Translations under genes and position numbers: made by a program
The notes under the pieces: generated by a model
The model's input: the letters and a program-made list of their open reading frames with translations, nothing else
The model's database searches: none
What the model was told of the DNA's origin: nothing
DNA from: Panaeolus papilionaceus
Lineage: Eukaryota > Basidiomycota > Agaricomycetes > Agaricales
Length of the DNA: 64,000 bases
NCBI GenBank assembly: GCA_015501605.1
Contig: JADNRZ010000017.1
Coordinates: forward strand, 248,001 to 312,000
Reading direction: 5' to 3'
In this document: piece after piece, positions 21,950 to 34,521 of the stretch
Layout of the letters: each line of letters opens with the position of its first letter
Position numbering within the stretch: position 1 is the stretch's first letter

Positions 21950-23090
21950 AGGTTTTCTCAACCAGGCGTTTGATGAAGACAGTTTTGCCGACATCCGACG
22001 ACCCAACGACGGCAATTTTGAACAGAGTCCGCTCATACTCCAAGCGTTTCGCTCTTTCTTCCAATGACCTGACTTCAAGCTCTGGGACGAGCCACAAGTG
22101 CCGATTCTGCGAGCCAATCGCGGAATTTGACTCCTCCACAGTGGGCTGCGGGTGGCTACCCGATGCAGGAGTCGTCATTTGCTGGAATCTTTGACGGACA
22201 TAATCCACTGTTTGTGAAAACATCTGGCCGGGGCCAGGTGCGGGAGGTATATTGCCGCCTGCTCCATCTCCTCTGCTTTGTTCTAACGTGTCCCTGGATA
22301 GCTGTTCGACATCCTTAGCTTTGACGATGAGCTCTGTGAGTCGTCTGAAGCTCTCGTTCACGCCGATATTAGACAGCGACGAGGCCTCGACGAAGTATGA
22401 ACCGTGTCGTTGAGCCACCCTTTCGCCTTCCTCTGGCTGAACCTCTCTTTTGTTCGCATTCTTGATCAACGATGAGTTACTGAAATCCAGATGATAGAAG
22501 AAACGCTGACCCCTTCATCCGCTTTATGCCCTACTAGGACTGTAATAGCTGACTGGGGGGCTTGATTCTGTACATCTCGGTACCATGATTCCACGTCGTC
22601 TAACGAAGCTTTCTTCGTGATGTCATAAACTGAAGTGTATAGTTAGCAATCCGTGAGTATATTCTGAGCAAGTGAAAGGGTGGTATGCTGGACCTAAGAA
22701 GACTCCATCGGGTGATCGCATATATGATACCACGATGGTGCGAAATCGCTCAAGACCAGAGGTGTCCTGGGATTCACAACAAGGGGTTAAAAAAAAGTGA
22801 GCACGTGAATGGCTCAAATGCACGACAGCGACCAACCCAAATCTTCAGTTTTATCTTCCTCCCATCGTCAAGAGTGATGGTGCGAATCTGCACGCATGTA
22901 AGTCTGATTCGCAGAAGTCAACCAACTTCAGGAGCATTACTATTGCACTGACCTTGAAATCAACCCCTATCGTCGCGGTTATCGAACCCTCATACTTGTC
23001 ATCGACGAAGCGTGCCACCATGGCAGACTTGCCTGCTGCTGAAGGCCCAACCAGAGTGATATTGATCACCATGTCTGCAGGTTGACTCAT

Positions 23091-23653
23091 CGTTATTTTT
23101 GTTGATTCGAACCAAATGCCCAATGATGCAGGCTACACGAAGCGACTCCTGGAAGTGGTGGAGCTCGATAACACGCAGCGAAATTCCTGCAATCGTCTGC
23201 GATGACTAACGCGTACGTACATATTTTTTAAGGTGTTGTTGATATGTAATTGATATCGTGGGATCTTGTAAAAACTGAATTTTGCATTACAATCAGCTTG
23301 ATTTCGCTGAAATGGAGCACGGAGGGGACGATGAACCGATGAAGCATACAGCCATCGCTTAAATTTCCTCAGTACCTATCTGTCGAGACAGAAAAGGTTT
23401 CATACGACCATATACTCAAAATATATCGTGTCGACACTCTGGCCGAACTAATGTGATTCGGAGGCCTCTGCGTAATAATATTACTTCCTCTTAAGAGACC
23501 AGAAAATCACGCAAACAATATCCCAGAAATCAAATGGTATATAATAGGGCACCAAATCCACCTCTAATTACTCATAATTATACGTATATACACTCCTCGA
23601 TGGGGAGTTTTAACACAGCAATAAAAACATCCAAATATCTAGTAACGACGCGA
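23091..23653. other. Intergenic, upstream of the twin GTPase
   Basis: AT-rich spacer between the 3' end of ERG25 and the GTPase start. No gene or repeat is seen. Confidence 0.4.
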
Positions 23654-24774
23654 TTAATCCCTCTTACTTGAACCACCAAAGAAGCTCTTAGCCTCAGCCT
23701 CCTTCTCAGCCTCAATACCCTCCTTTTCAATCTGCCTCATCAAGGCCTGCTCCCACTCCTTTTTCTTCTCCTCGCTCTGTCCCTTCATCGCCTTCTTGGC
23801 CTCTCTGACCTTCTTCCTGTAGGCACGGTACTTGTCGTCAGTACCGCAGATCCTGTCCCACCATCTGAAAGAGGTAGAGAAGTTGTTGGTGAAGGCCATG
23901 TGGTGGAAATCATGATGCTCAGCGCCAGACCAGAAGGGGACGAAGTTGTGCAGCGACCATGGGAAGTCGTACCCACTGTGTGCGTCGATGGCCTGGAAGA
24001 GACGGAGAACAATCCAGAGGTAGACTGTGATGATGTGAAGGTTCTGGGTGAAGAAGCAGTAGATGAGGGGTCCGAGGATCGTGCCAGCACCGAGAATGAA
24101 GACTTCAGCCGGGTGAGCGTATTCAGCGGCAAGACCGAAGGGTGCGCTATATTTGTGGTGGATCTTGTGAATGTGCTTGTACAGGAGACCGGTGTGCAGA
24201 GCCTGGTGAGCAAGGAAGTGGAAGAAGTCTTCGAAAACGAAGAAGAGGAAGACTTGGGGGAGCATGGTCTTGAGCGAAGGGAAGGGAACCTGGTAAGTTT
24301 GCATGCCTAGACCTTCAGCGGTGGGGTGGAAAAGGAAAATCTAACGAATAAACATGCGTAAGAAGGGTGTTCATTTCTTGACATACAGAATTGACTTACG
24401 AGGGGGAATTCAATGGTGAAGTGATACAGTAACACCTGCTTGGTGCAGGCCCACTGTTCAGCGGGGGTAGGAATTTTCGCGGGTTGCAGCTTCCACTTGC
24501 GGAAGTAGGGCATCGCGTCAATGATGATCCATGGAATGGAACGACCAAAGTATACGACCTGCATAATTGTTAGAAAATATAATTGCAGTTCAGGGAGGTA
24601 AATTAAACGCACCTCATGAACCAAAAAGCTCATCAAGCCCGTTGCGATAACTGGGTTGTCAATGATAGCATACCAAGAAACCCATTGCTGCTCCAGCCAT
24701 GGCAATGACGAGTAGTCGAGCCCAGGGTAAAGTTGAGTAAAAGCACTGGACACAGTGCTGTTAAAGGCAGACAT
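23654..24774 (-). CDS. ERG25: C-4 methylsterol oxidase, ERG25
   Basis: Non-haem di-iron sterol C-4 methyl oxidase of the endoplasmic reticulum, which removes C-4 methyl groups in ergosterol synthesis. Three exons, 24774-24613, 24558-24400 and 24340-23654, give 335 residues. The three histidine boxes of the fatty-acid hydroxylase superfamily are present: HQALH at 152-156, HKIHH at 165-169 and HDFHH at 250-254. Hydrophobic segments flank them. The C-terminal tail is lysine- and glutamate-rich, longer than in yeast, and ends in KSFFGGSSKRD. The start is the first ATG, immediately before a hydrophilic N-terminus. Identification is firm. Confidence 0.93.
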
Positions 24775-26944
24775 TGTAGTGATATTAGGGGCAGTAAAAG
24801 CCTAGTTGTCGTGTCGTAGTACGTGTCGTCGCGTGTCGCCGTTCCCCTATAAAACGAAGGAAACGCCAATTAGAACGTGTAATAAAGTCCTCTCTGTGGG
24901 GGAAGTGTGGAGGGATGGTCGTGAAACGAGTTCAAGTTTATAAACCCTGAAAAATAGACTTTTCTGAAGTTTTTTTTTTGTAAAATGTTTTCCCAGGCGA
25001 ATTAAAATCCTGACACCACTTTCTTCAAAACACGCCATTTGAGAGTCTATTTTAAGATCAACACACGCACACGTGACTAATATCACACCAGCATTCGCCC
25101 CATTTGCATTGATCTGAATTCTCCACTCGCCTGGGCGCTTCAATAAACGTACCAGGCCGTGGCCTATGTGAAGAGCGTCAAAAGACTAGCTCTAGACGAA
25201 TCCCGAGCATTTTTCAAAGTTATCAGCCCATTACTATTTCAATACGGCCAATATTTTTCTTTATGACATGCCACCGTTAACTCAGCCTGATCGACTAAAT
25301 GTGCACCATTCCACCCACAATCGGGCTCGATGTCATATGTAACAATTTTGCATTTCATCAGTCATGCATCCGGAGTGTTACTATGACTCGGACCTGGTGC
25401 GCTTTTGAGGTTCTAACTTCTGTGTAAACCCGCGGAAAGACGTATATCATACTCGTACTATGAAGACATTCCGACAGGATGTAGAATGCAGGCTTTATAA
25501 GATGAAATGCATATAACAGTTTGAAATGACTGCTGGTGTCGAATGGCATCAGACGACTTCCCCGGCTTATACCAACTCACTCCTGTCGCGAAATGTGACT
25601 AATGCTACATTAAATGTCTCAATATAGGAGTTGCGAGTACCCAACGAGGGAAGGGGAAGACAAAGAACTTGCAAAAAAAGTGAGGATAGCGAAACGATTG
25701 TGCGTATAACAAGGGTGCAATGTAAAGGGTAGTGACTACGTCGGGTGTTCCAAATTTGCTTGGTTGTGGAAGTTTTTGGCAGGTTGCAACAAGATCTCAT
25801 AATTCGCAACGAAATGAACGCACAAACCGACAAAAGCAGACTCCCCGCGGAGAGAAACCGATGTAAGGGCGCCCGGGGAGCAAGACGTGAATAACACACA
25901 ATGTAACCGCCAGAGGGTAGACGACGAAGCGTCCAACCTTTGGAGCAATAACGGGCGCTGCGCGCCAAAACCTGAGCACTAAGTCAAACGCCGGGATGTT
26001 AAGCCGACCAGGGCTAGAGAAGGGAGTAGGAGGTAGGGACACTAAAAAACCGTCGAAAGTGATAGAGAGCACTGCGGCGATGGTAGTGGTAGAAATATAG
26101 GATGGAAACTCTCGACGCGATTGGATATATTGCGTCTGGATTATGCTACCAAAGGGTGAATGAGCCCCTCAATACCTACTTCGTTTCTTATCCTCATCAT
26201 CAAATAAATTCTATCTAGTTTGCAAGAATGCTGCAGTGCATATAGTCATGATTAATTATATTCACCAATATTGAAGCAAATATTCAAAGACTTATAATCA
26301 TGGATGATGCTTCTCAGCTTCGCCGCATTGAATATTGAGGGCTGATGATAAGCGGCCGTGCGAAATCGGTCCCTTTTTCGACACGCACCACAAAAATGTG
26401 GTTTGAATCGTTTGATGTACAGTTCGTACTTGCCATGATCGTCAAGTGTCACCATTTCCATTTACTCGACGGGTTTTACCAGACAATACGCAAAGGGACA
26501 GGGATATGTCGATGCCTGAAAAGCCACATAGCTGTTCAAAAACGTATGGCTGGAATGCTGTGCAATACAAACGACTGTCAACCGCAAACTCTATATCACT
26601 GCATTTGGAGGTTATGGGCGGAGTGCGCTGGCTTGACGAATCACGGTTTAGATGGAGGATATAGACCTATGGGCTAGATTATAGTTGGGTGTTCGTGCTA
26701 TGTTTCCCTTTATACGGGATACATGAAGCCTAACGATCTCATTTTATAGAGTTCATGTAAAATTCCTTGTGCACTGCATCCCAACCAATATATGGTTTTT
26801 GTCTGCACGTTTTCCATCCACAGCGTGGCGGTGCTTTTGGTTATTAAATGAGTGGGAATCGATTATGCATCAAGACCAGCATATAAGCCCATGCAAGGCT
26901 CATGTGCCGCACGAGATCTCCTTTCTCAAAGTTCTCTCTCCTTC
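24775..26944. other. Intergenic between divergent ERG25 and NACHT-A
   Basis: About 2.2 kb. A GC-richer patch near 25560-26100 is open on the minus strand in two frames, but neither shows a known motif. The last 180 bases are the conserved NACHT upstream block listed separately. Nothing else is supported. Confidence 0.4.
26762..26944 (+). promoter_or_regulatory. Conserved upstream block of NACHT-A
   Basis: Matches the sequences just upstream of NACHT-B and NACHT-C (shared words GTGCACTGCA, AATGAGTGGGAATC, ATCTCCTT). A TATA-like ATATAA sits at 26881-26886, about 60 bp before the ATG. Probably the core promoter copied with the gene. Confidence 0.5.
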
Positions 26945-29900
26945 ATGGCTCCTATTCGTTCTCAGACGCTGATACATGGCTCAAAGCCCTCTCCGTTGAG
27001 CAGGGGCACGGTCGGAAATGGTAAGTCATCGTTTATGCACTGCGGGATCTCTTCGAGATTGATTCAGGCAAACGACAGCCTCTAGTTCACGTTTGCCCGT
27101 TGACCCGACGTTCACTGCGTCTTGGCCAGGAAACGACAATGCCTCTCTCCCCCAGGGTACAACGTTCAGGCCCCATCCAACATTTGGCGAAGGTTCCAGG
27201 GCCATATTGAATAACGCAACTTTTGTGAACAACCACACATATCAAGGAAATGGTCCCAATGGTTTGTGAATTTCGAAAGAGACTGGGGCCAATGAATTAC
27301 TAACTTTCATCTTTTCACTACCCAGTTTTCACACTTTTGTATGAAAAGTCATCGCCCGCAGCTGCGTACAACTCCAAGGATCGATATGACCCTCCCAAAT
27401 GTCATCCAAATACGCGGAAAGGCCTTCTCGGCGACATTCTTGTATGGACCCAGAATGGTTCGCCATACCTCTATTGGCTATACGGGTCCGCAGGAGCCGG
27501 CAAGTCTGCCATCGCACAGACCGTGTCAGAAGACCTGGGAAGCGTCTCTAGCTTGGCTGCTTCGTTTTTCTTCTCCAGAACAGCGCTTGCGGAGACCCAT
27601 CGCGGTCACGAGGAACGTTTCGTAACAACCTTGGCCTACCAACTCGCCCTGTCCATACCCGGCCTTCGCAGCTACATCGAGCAAGTCCTCAATAACAACC
27701 CATCGGTTTTTGACCTCACTCTCGTCCAACAAGTAATGCACCTCATCATAGAGCCGTTGAGGCAGTTCAAGTACGATTCTGGTCAGGAATATTTCCCAAG
27801 CACCTTCCCTAGAATCATTGTTGTGGACGGCCTAGACGAGTGTAAGGAGGAGAGCGGGCAGAAACAAGTTCTGGAAGCGATTGCTACCCTAGTTGGACAC
27901 CAGGATGTCTACCCGTTTTCGGTTTTCCTCGCCAGCCGACCTGAATTGGTTATTCGCACTTGGTTTGCTGCTACAGATGGCAAATCACCCTCGTTGACGC
28001 ACAGTGTGTCTCTGTTGGACAAATGCGACAGTGATCACGACATCGAAGTATTTGTCAATGCTGAGACGGCGGAAATTCGACAATCGCACCCCCTCAAAGC
28101 CAAGATTCCAAACGATTGGCCGCCTCCTCGCTTCATCAGGGAGATTGTGGAGCGTGCTAACGGTCAATTCGTCTACGCTTCTACCATCATGAAGTATATC
28201 AAGGACCTGCGACATCATCCAGACCATAGGCTCGAAAGCATTCTGCGGAACACCATCCCTCAACCTGACCGGCCATATGCAGAGTTGGACGCGTTGTATC
28301 TCTACATCCTCCGCCGAACCCAGTACCCAACACTCGTCCATCAAATACTTGCCTTCCGTATTGTTACAATATCTTTCGCAGGAGATCTTGACGGTGCAGA
28401 TTCCAGAGACTATCTTGAAACTTTTCTACATCTTTCCATCTCTGTGCAAGCACTCTTGATCGATCTGCAGTCTATCATCAAATGTGATATTGATGGGATG
28501 AGGTTCAGCACCAAATTTGATGGTGGTGCGGGGCCCTCAAAGAAAACAACATGCCTCAATGTTCCCATCCCCTCTATATTCCATCATGCATCGCTGCTGG
28601 AGTTCCTATTAAACCCACAACGTTCGGAAGAGTTTTACGTTGACATCGCAAAGCATGACAGTAAATTTTGCGAGATGGCTCTGAAATATGTTTGCGGTGA
28701 GTCAGGGTCTTATTACTTCAAGGGAAGAACTGACAACACTGGGACTGCCAGATTCGGGCTTAGATGCGGATGAAGAACATATTATCTACTGTTTTCTAAT
28801 CTTGCTCCAAACACAGGCATCCCATCAGCCCGCTCATAGGGACCCAATTCTTGCAGCACTTTCGAAGTGGGACAGCTTGAACAAGCACATACAATATGAC
28901 ATTCTTCAAGGACTCGTGCACAGAGGCGACATATTTGATCAGAATCTGTGGAAGGCGTTTGCCCCAGCAGTAGCAAGAAAGCGGGTCCAATGCCAACAGG
29001 ACCTTGAGAATGCAGGACTTCCACCAGAGATGCTTGTCATGTATGAATATAACCTGTTCATTGGTGACCTGGGTGACATAGGAACCAGCCTTTCTGCGCT
29101 GATGGCATGGCATATTTCTACGTCGATTCAAGACTGCACAGGGGCTGACGCATGCAATTTTTTCTGTTATGACCCCCCACGCTCATTCCGCCGTTACGAT
29201 TATGACGAGTGGAGGGACATTGTGCAGATTCTGGATAAGTATGTGGAGTGTGCCAGTGATCTCCGGAAGCAACGGAATGGTTGTGAGGCGACCACCGAGG
29301 CTGCCTTATTCTGTATCAACCATGTTATCTCACTGTGAGTATCCGTGAAGGGATTTTACATAACATCCATACGAAGGCTGACCCATTGTGTAGGCTCGGA
29401 CCACTGGAGGATGCTGCCAAGCCAAGGGAAATCCAAGCTTTCTTCGATGCCCGAGCCGGTGATTCGAACTGGCGCGCGATGGCTGCAGCTTGGTTTTTAG
29501 AATATATGCAGGACTTCATACATAATGATTGTTATGTTTCGGCAGATGTGGTCTCAGCTTTGGAGACCCTTAGCTGGTTGGTTTTTCCACCCGATGTCGT
29601 TTCAACACTGGAGGACACTACCTTCCTCTTCGACACCTCTCCCTCTTCTGTGACTCGAAAACAGCGTCTGAAGTCTTTTTGCAGTCCTTGTGAATTGCCG
29701 CGCTGGTTCTTAGATACAGATGGGCCCCGACCAACAATAAGAGGTCTTGGTGCCCTTCATGATTACATGCGTGTTCGTATTTTTGCCTTGTCAAATCACT
29801 CACGTAATGATTATTTTGTAGCTCTTTTATCTACACCGTAGTGCTCGCGTCAAGCCCAATGAGCATGATGAAAGTGGCGAAGAAGATCTGGACGATATGG

Positions 29901-30067
29901 AGGATGCAGTGCATGAGTTGAACCTCATAGCAGATGATTTTCAATACCAAGTAGTAAACCCAGCGACTGACAGGTGTTTTACCTACGAGGATTTCAACAC
30001 CTGGTCATTACACTATAGATTGGACGACTTTATTCGAGACTGCAACAAGGAGAAGAAGGTGGACTGA
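26945..30067 (+). CDS. NACHT-domain NTPase A
   Basis: STAND-type NTPase of the NACHT class, of the kind linked in fungi to non-self recognition and regulated cell death. Six exons: 26945-27020, 27079-27261, 27326-28696, 28752-29334, 29394-29772, 29822-30067, 945 residues. An N-terminal region of about 125 residues with no known domain is followed by Walker A GSAGAGKS at 140-147, an FFFSR sensor-like motif near 167-171, Walker B IIVVDGLDE at 250-258 and SVFLASRPELVIRTWF shortly after. The C-terminal 500 residues are alpha-helical looking, with no ankyrin, WD40 or TPR repeats. All junctions agree with NACHT-C. It is the only copy on the plus strand and lies 15 kb from the tandem pair. Ligand and output are unknown. 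Confidence 0.88.
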
Positions 30068-30761
30068 CGGACACAACCCTTCATTGCCCTGGCGTCTCAT
30101 CAATATACCCTATGATCTGCGATTAAACTTAATTTGCAGTCCTGTATCTGATGGTAGCAAATCATGATGACCCAAACTCATGAAGATAATATTATGCATG
30201 TCATGAGCCATTGATAAAGTTAGAAAGTCTTGCGATCCAGAGGTGTTCGAAACACACTCTCGCACGTATAGGTTCGATGGGCAGCTGAGATAATTTTGAG
30301 TCCTCGATTATTTGAATTGTGATTTGCACGAACATCGGACGTGTGAAATAGATCCCCATGAGACACCCATAGTGAGTCTCACACGCCACCCCCAAAGGTG
30401 GGTTCATAAGAGTGTTCAGTTCGTATCATGACCATTGACCACAACCATCTCAGCTCCAACGTCTACGTGCTCAGCTCTAGGAGAACCTGGACAAACGGGC
30501 TGTTTTAAACGGAAAAGCTGAAATCTGACGGAAGTCTTCTCCTTGAACATCTTGCACGAGAATTTGTGCCATTAGAGATCTCTCACCGCGAACAACCTTT
30601 CTGCGCACAAATTGGGTACCTCCACCGGTATTGAACCTAGTTGATCGACACCGCATAGACCCGTAATCTGGTCACTGGTGCTCGTTGTGGGACACACGCC
30701 TAAAGGAGAGGAATTCAGGACGTTGAAATCACCACAAGTATAACCTCACTACTCGGCCATC
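30068..30761. other. Intergenic, no gene seen
   Basis: Spacer between NACHT-A and the F-box/LRR-like gene, both on the plus strand. No motif is supported. Confidence 0.4.
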
Positions 30762-33186
30762 ATGCCCGCAGGCACAACACTCAAGCCTGCTATACCACCT
30801 CCACCTATCAAACCTAGAAACATGCTCTTCTTAAAACCAGCAACATCCGTATATTCGACACTACCAACAGAAATTATCGACTCGATTCTAGCTTATCTAT
30901 GTCTCCTTCAAGCAGAAAGCATATCCTCTCTCGCTCTTTCAATGGTATCATCAAAAGCACCAACAGAGGACGAAACGCCTCTACCTCCCTTACGTTCAAG
31001 ACGACGCGCTTCACCTACGGTCGCACTCCTCCCAATTCTCTGTGTCAACTCGTACTTCAATCGATTAGCACAAAGGAGGTTGTACGCTGAAGTGATTACG
31101 CGTGGTGCAAGGCAGAGTATTATGTTTATGCAGACCATGGTGAGGAGTTATAACAGGGAGACGAGGCGGGAGGCGAGTGTAGCCACGGTGATATCAGGAT
31201 CAAAAGGAATGGGAGGAGGAGGGGGGGGAAAGGATCGCGACACAGACCGTCCACTCCCTTTACGACTCGTCAAATCACTCAAGGTCGACATCAGCGGGGA
31301 AATAGGAGTCTTGGGCGGGTTTTACACCCTTCTACACCGTACGCTGCGCATCTTCGCCGGTTTGTCGACCTCAACCTCGCTCACCGAGTTGCACCTCGAT
31401 TTTCCTGAAACCCATTCCCCCATATCGTTGCTGGAGGGTTGTACGCCACTTTCAAAGAAGCTCAGAGTCTTTTCGACGTCTATGCATTGCCAGAGGCCGT
31501 TAGCGAGAGCATTGGGGGAGATGGATGAGCTGAGAGAGCTTACTTTGAGGGGGTTTCAAAGGGAGGTGGATAGAAGTGTGTTTCCTGTCGTTGGTGCTAC
31601 GGATAACTGGGGTTCGGATGATGAAGAGACGGCAGACGAGGCTGATTCAGACGGAGAAGATGGCCGGTTTGAGCTTGATATGAACGATGAGGATGATTAC
31701 GAATGGGAAGAGTTTCCTAGGTCTGTGTCGGGTGGTGGGTCTTCTTCGACTTTTAAAAGGAAGGAGGAAAGGCGACCAAGACACCCATTTTATTTGCCGA
31801 GAAAGGCGCTCAAGAATCTCAAAGTGTTTAACGCGATTCACTCGAGGCCTGGGATTATTAGAGAGGTTTTGAGGGGGAGGGATGTCAAGGTAGTGAGTGT
31901 GCCGGTGTTTTCGGGATTGGGTATGCAGACGCTTGACGCTGTGGCGAGAGCGGGAAAGAGGAGGGAGGAAGAGAGGAGAAAGAGAAGAGAGTTGAGGAGA
32001 GCTAAAGGGAATGGAAAAGAAAGAGAGACCGAGGGTGATACAGAGCTGGGCATAGGTAATTGTCTACATTATCCGATTTTGGAAGGATGGACTGAAATGT
32101 CGTTTTTCTCGTTTATAGCACCTCTTCCACCACCTTCAGTTCGCAGGCTGAGCATCATCTCATTCGATCCAGATAGTCCAGCATATCTTCTCCCAGAACT
32201 GGTGAAGCGTTTTGGGACACCTGGATGGGATGTCCGTCTCGCAACGATGCCCCCAAGATCTCGCCATGCTGATTTCGCCTCTGGCTCTACCTCTCGTTCA
32301 GCACCCAAATCCAAGCGGGCTAAAACACATAATAGCGATGGAACTGCAAAAGGCCATCGTGCACCATCCAAATGCAACACCGGTACCTGTGAGCACAAAC
32401 AGGCGTATAGCGAACCAGATCCAGATGATTGCCAGCTTGAAGCCTTACACCTTGTCGTGCTCCTCGCTGAATGTAATAAGGAGATGTTGGAGGATAACGC
32501 GAAGTGGTTGGGGGCTTTTAAAGGCCTAAGGGTTAGTTTATGTTCCTTCCACCCGTTTTCACTTTTTGCGCCGTCAAATTATTCAGACTGATCACCGAAT
32601 CCTCTTTTTTTAATTTTAGAACATGACTTATATGGCAGCCTCGTCCAATTCGCGCTCACCACCACCTCCGCAACCGCCTCCTCCACACATGCCACCTCCC
32701 GCATTACCACCCCCGCCTTCTAATCCACCTCCTGGTCCTTCGCTGTCCCCAGCACCTTTCGATATAACTCCCTCCACTTCGTCCACATCGCTAGCGACAA
32801 CAAGTTCAACCTCACCTACATCTTTTCAACCATCCACAAGCTCGTCTTCGTCCCTTTCACTTCCATCTGTATCCCCTGGGGTCGGTCTGGACGAAGACCA
32901 AAGCATGCACGACGATCTGGACAATACCAACCCCAATGGAGAGTCCAGTACGGTTACCAATATCAACGGTACCAATGATGCACATACAGCAAGTCCTATT
33001 GAGGAAGATAATAGCAGCAGCCATGATCCCGATCATGACACGGACACTGAACACCCGGATCCGTTTTTCAATGATCCTGAGATGACGCTCGACGAAGCTG
33101 AGATTGCGAGGATGTGGCATAAGGCGTGTCCGAGTCTCGATACGATCATTTTGCCCATGGGGAAGGTGTGGTTCAGGAGGATCTAG
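30762..33186 (+). CDS. F-box protein 5 with acidic and Pro/Ser-rich regions
   Basis: Two exons, 30762-32531 and 32620-33186, give 778 residues. An F-box-like segment LPTEIIDSILAYLC begins at residue 34, after a proline-rich N-terminus. Leucine-rich segments (LTELHLDFPE, LRELTLRGFQ) suggest an LRR-like fold. An acidic stretch at about 285-330 (EDGRFELDMNDEDDYEWEE) and an Arg/Lys-rich helix (KRREEERRKRRELRR) break up the fold. The second exon is low-complexity: runs of proline, then serine/threonine, ending with a more ordered 'WHKACPSLDTIILPMGKVWFRR' that again resembles the end of agaric F-box proteins. Probable SCF adaptor. It converges on SLD5, with about 240 bp between the stops. Confidence 0.82.
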
Positions 33187-33427
33187 GGAAGGACGTGTAC
33201 CTTGGCGAGCGGTGATCAGAGACTTCGTTTATCAGACTACAGTATCGTTGCAGTATCATACTCTCGGACGTGTCATGCAGCCTGTGAGGTTCGGACAGCC
33301 ACCAATTTTTTTGATAATTTCGATAAAAACATTCACAAAGCATCAGACTTTACGAGAAACCTCTGGCTGGAATCACTATCTTCAAACTTTCAAATGGGCG
33401 ATCGTGGTATAAATTATAGCATGGTAT

Positions 33428-34521
33428 CTAAATCAACTCAACTTCGTCACGAGCTACGAGGTTCTCGACTACTGAGTATGGAACTAACGAAATGTGTCCT
33501 TTCTTCATTTCAAGAGTGGCACCACTAAATGAATTTTGAGTTCAGAAACGAAGATGTGATAGCGTTATGAATACGTACTCTGGAAGCCGGATGGGCGGAC
33601 ATTGTTTCAATGCATGAACAAAGACTGGCCGTGTCATGTCTGGTTCTGTAACTGGAATACAAAGACGTTGAGAAGGAGTTGGTAGAGCAGAGAAATAGGC
33701 AACAAACCCATTGGTGGAACGAATATGGGGGTATCGTCAAGATGCGATTGTGCCTCTGGCAGACTTTGAAGGACGGATAGGTAGAAATGTTGATCTGTTA
33801 TCCGTGCGTGTCTGTATTTACACATGGGAATAGATCCTTGAAAGATGAGGGTATCGACATACCGGATAGCGTGATCACGCTCTGCGGCTGTAAGTCTCGT
33901 CTGTATATCGGCATTTGTAGCAATGTATCGAGCAAATCGTTCAACCTAACATCAAAAGAACGGGAAGAATATTTACTACATGATCAAAACAACAATACTG
34001 GAAGTGAACCCACCTTGAACAGTCTCGTTCTGACATATGACCGAATAATAAATTTTACTCTTTCAATCTCAGTTTGCACCAGCATTATTCGAATATGCTC
34101 TTCCTCAGAAGTCGCTGGATCTCCTCTCAGCAACTGCACTGCTTCTGACTAGCCAGAAAACAGGTAATCATATTCGTGTCAACAAAGTCAATGTTATTTA
34201 TTAAATACCAATAATACGCACCTGTCTCCGCAAATGATCCAGCAAATTGCTCAGCAGCTCCTCACGAGCAGGTAAAATATCAGGAGCATGTCGTTCATTC
34301 ATCCAATGCCTGGTCAACTGCTCCAGTGGTGTTTCCTCCCTTTCTTCTTCAATAGACTGGTCGACTCGTCTCTCTTCTGCGTCTCGTCTGGGCGGTGCCA
34401 TACGCACGTCGCCAACACCAGCAGCAAATGGGTTCTCGTCATCGTCGAACATGGATGTCCCGGCATTTGGTCGTGACCCCGCACCGCGCTGCATTTCTTC
34501 AAACTCTCGATCCCAATCCAT
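33428..34521 (-). CDS. SLD5: GINS complex subunit SLD5
   Basis: DNA replication factor; with Psf1-3 it forms GINS, part of the CMG replicative helicase in the nucleus. Six exons: 34521-34222, 34148-34014, 33945-33863, 33763-33708, 33645-33579, 33524-33428, 245 residues in frame. Diagnostic stretches are WMNERHAPDILPAREELL (A domain), IERVKFIIRSYVRTRLFKVE, and the C-terminal B-domain end DEVELI. The N-terminal 70 residues are acidic and variable, as in fungal homologues. The length fits the family. Identification rests on these motifs and is strong. Confidence 0.92.

Larger units (their letters stand above)
20127..23090 (-). pseudogene. Twin Rab/Ras-like GTPase gene split by a transposon
   Basis: Exons 23090-22953, 22887-22837, 22766-22694, 22629-22511, 22460-21943 continuing at 20970-20934, 20851-20801, 20721-20649, 20588-20476, 20420-20127. 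Ignoring the insert this is one frame of 488 residues with two complete small-GTPase domains joined by a linker of about 110 residues. Domain 1: GPSAAGKS at 15-22, WDTSGLE at 63-69, HKAD at 122-125, EASS at 152-155. Domain 2: GSSDVGKT at 280-287, WDTAGAE at 329-335, LQCD at 387-390, then EASAK. The introns around the 51-bp and 73-bp exons fall at the same positions in both domains. The insert (20978-21942) breaks domain 2 between its P-loop and switch I, so this allele should give a truncated product. The C-terminus ends FQKFSS, with no prenylation cysteine. An in-frame ATG at 23123 is an alternative start. Confidence 0.85.

Noticed and set aside
25560..26100. Overlapping minus-strand frames of 91 and 133 codons
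   Set aside because: Composition looks like chance open frames in a GC-richer patch. No motif, signal peptide or splice pattern.
26945..30067. A biosynthetic or toxin gene cluster around the NACHT genes
   Set aside because: No polyketide, peptide, terpene or toxin genes nearby. The SDR pair is 6 kb from the nearest NACHT gene with EPL1 between them.
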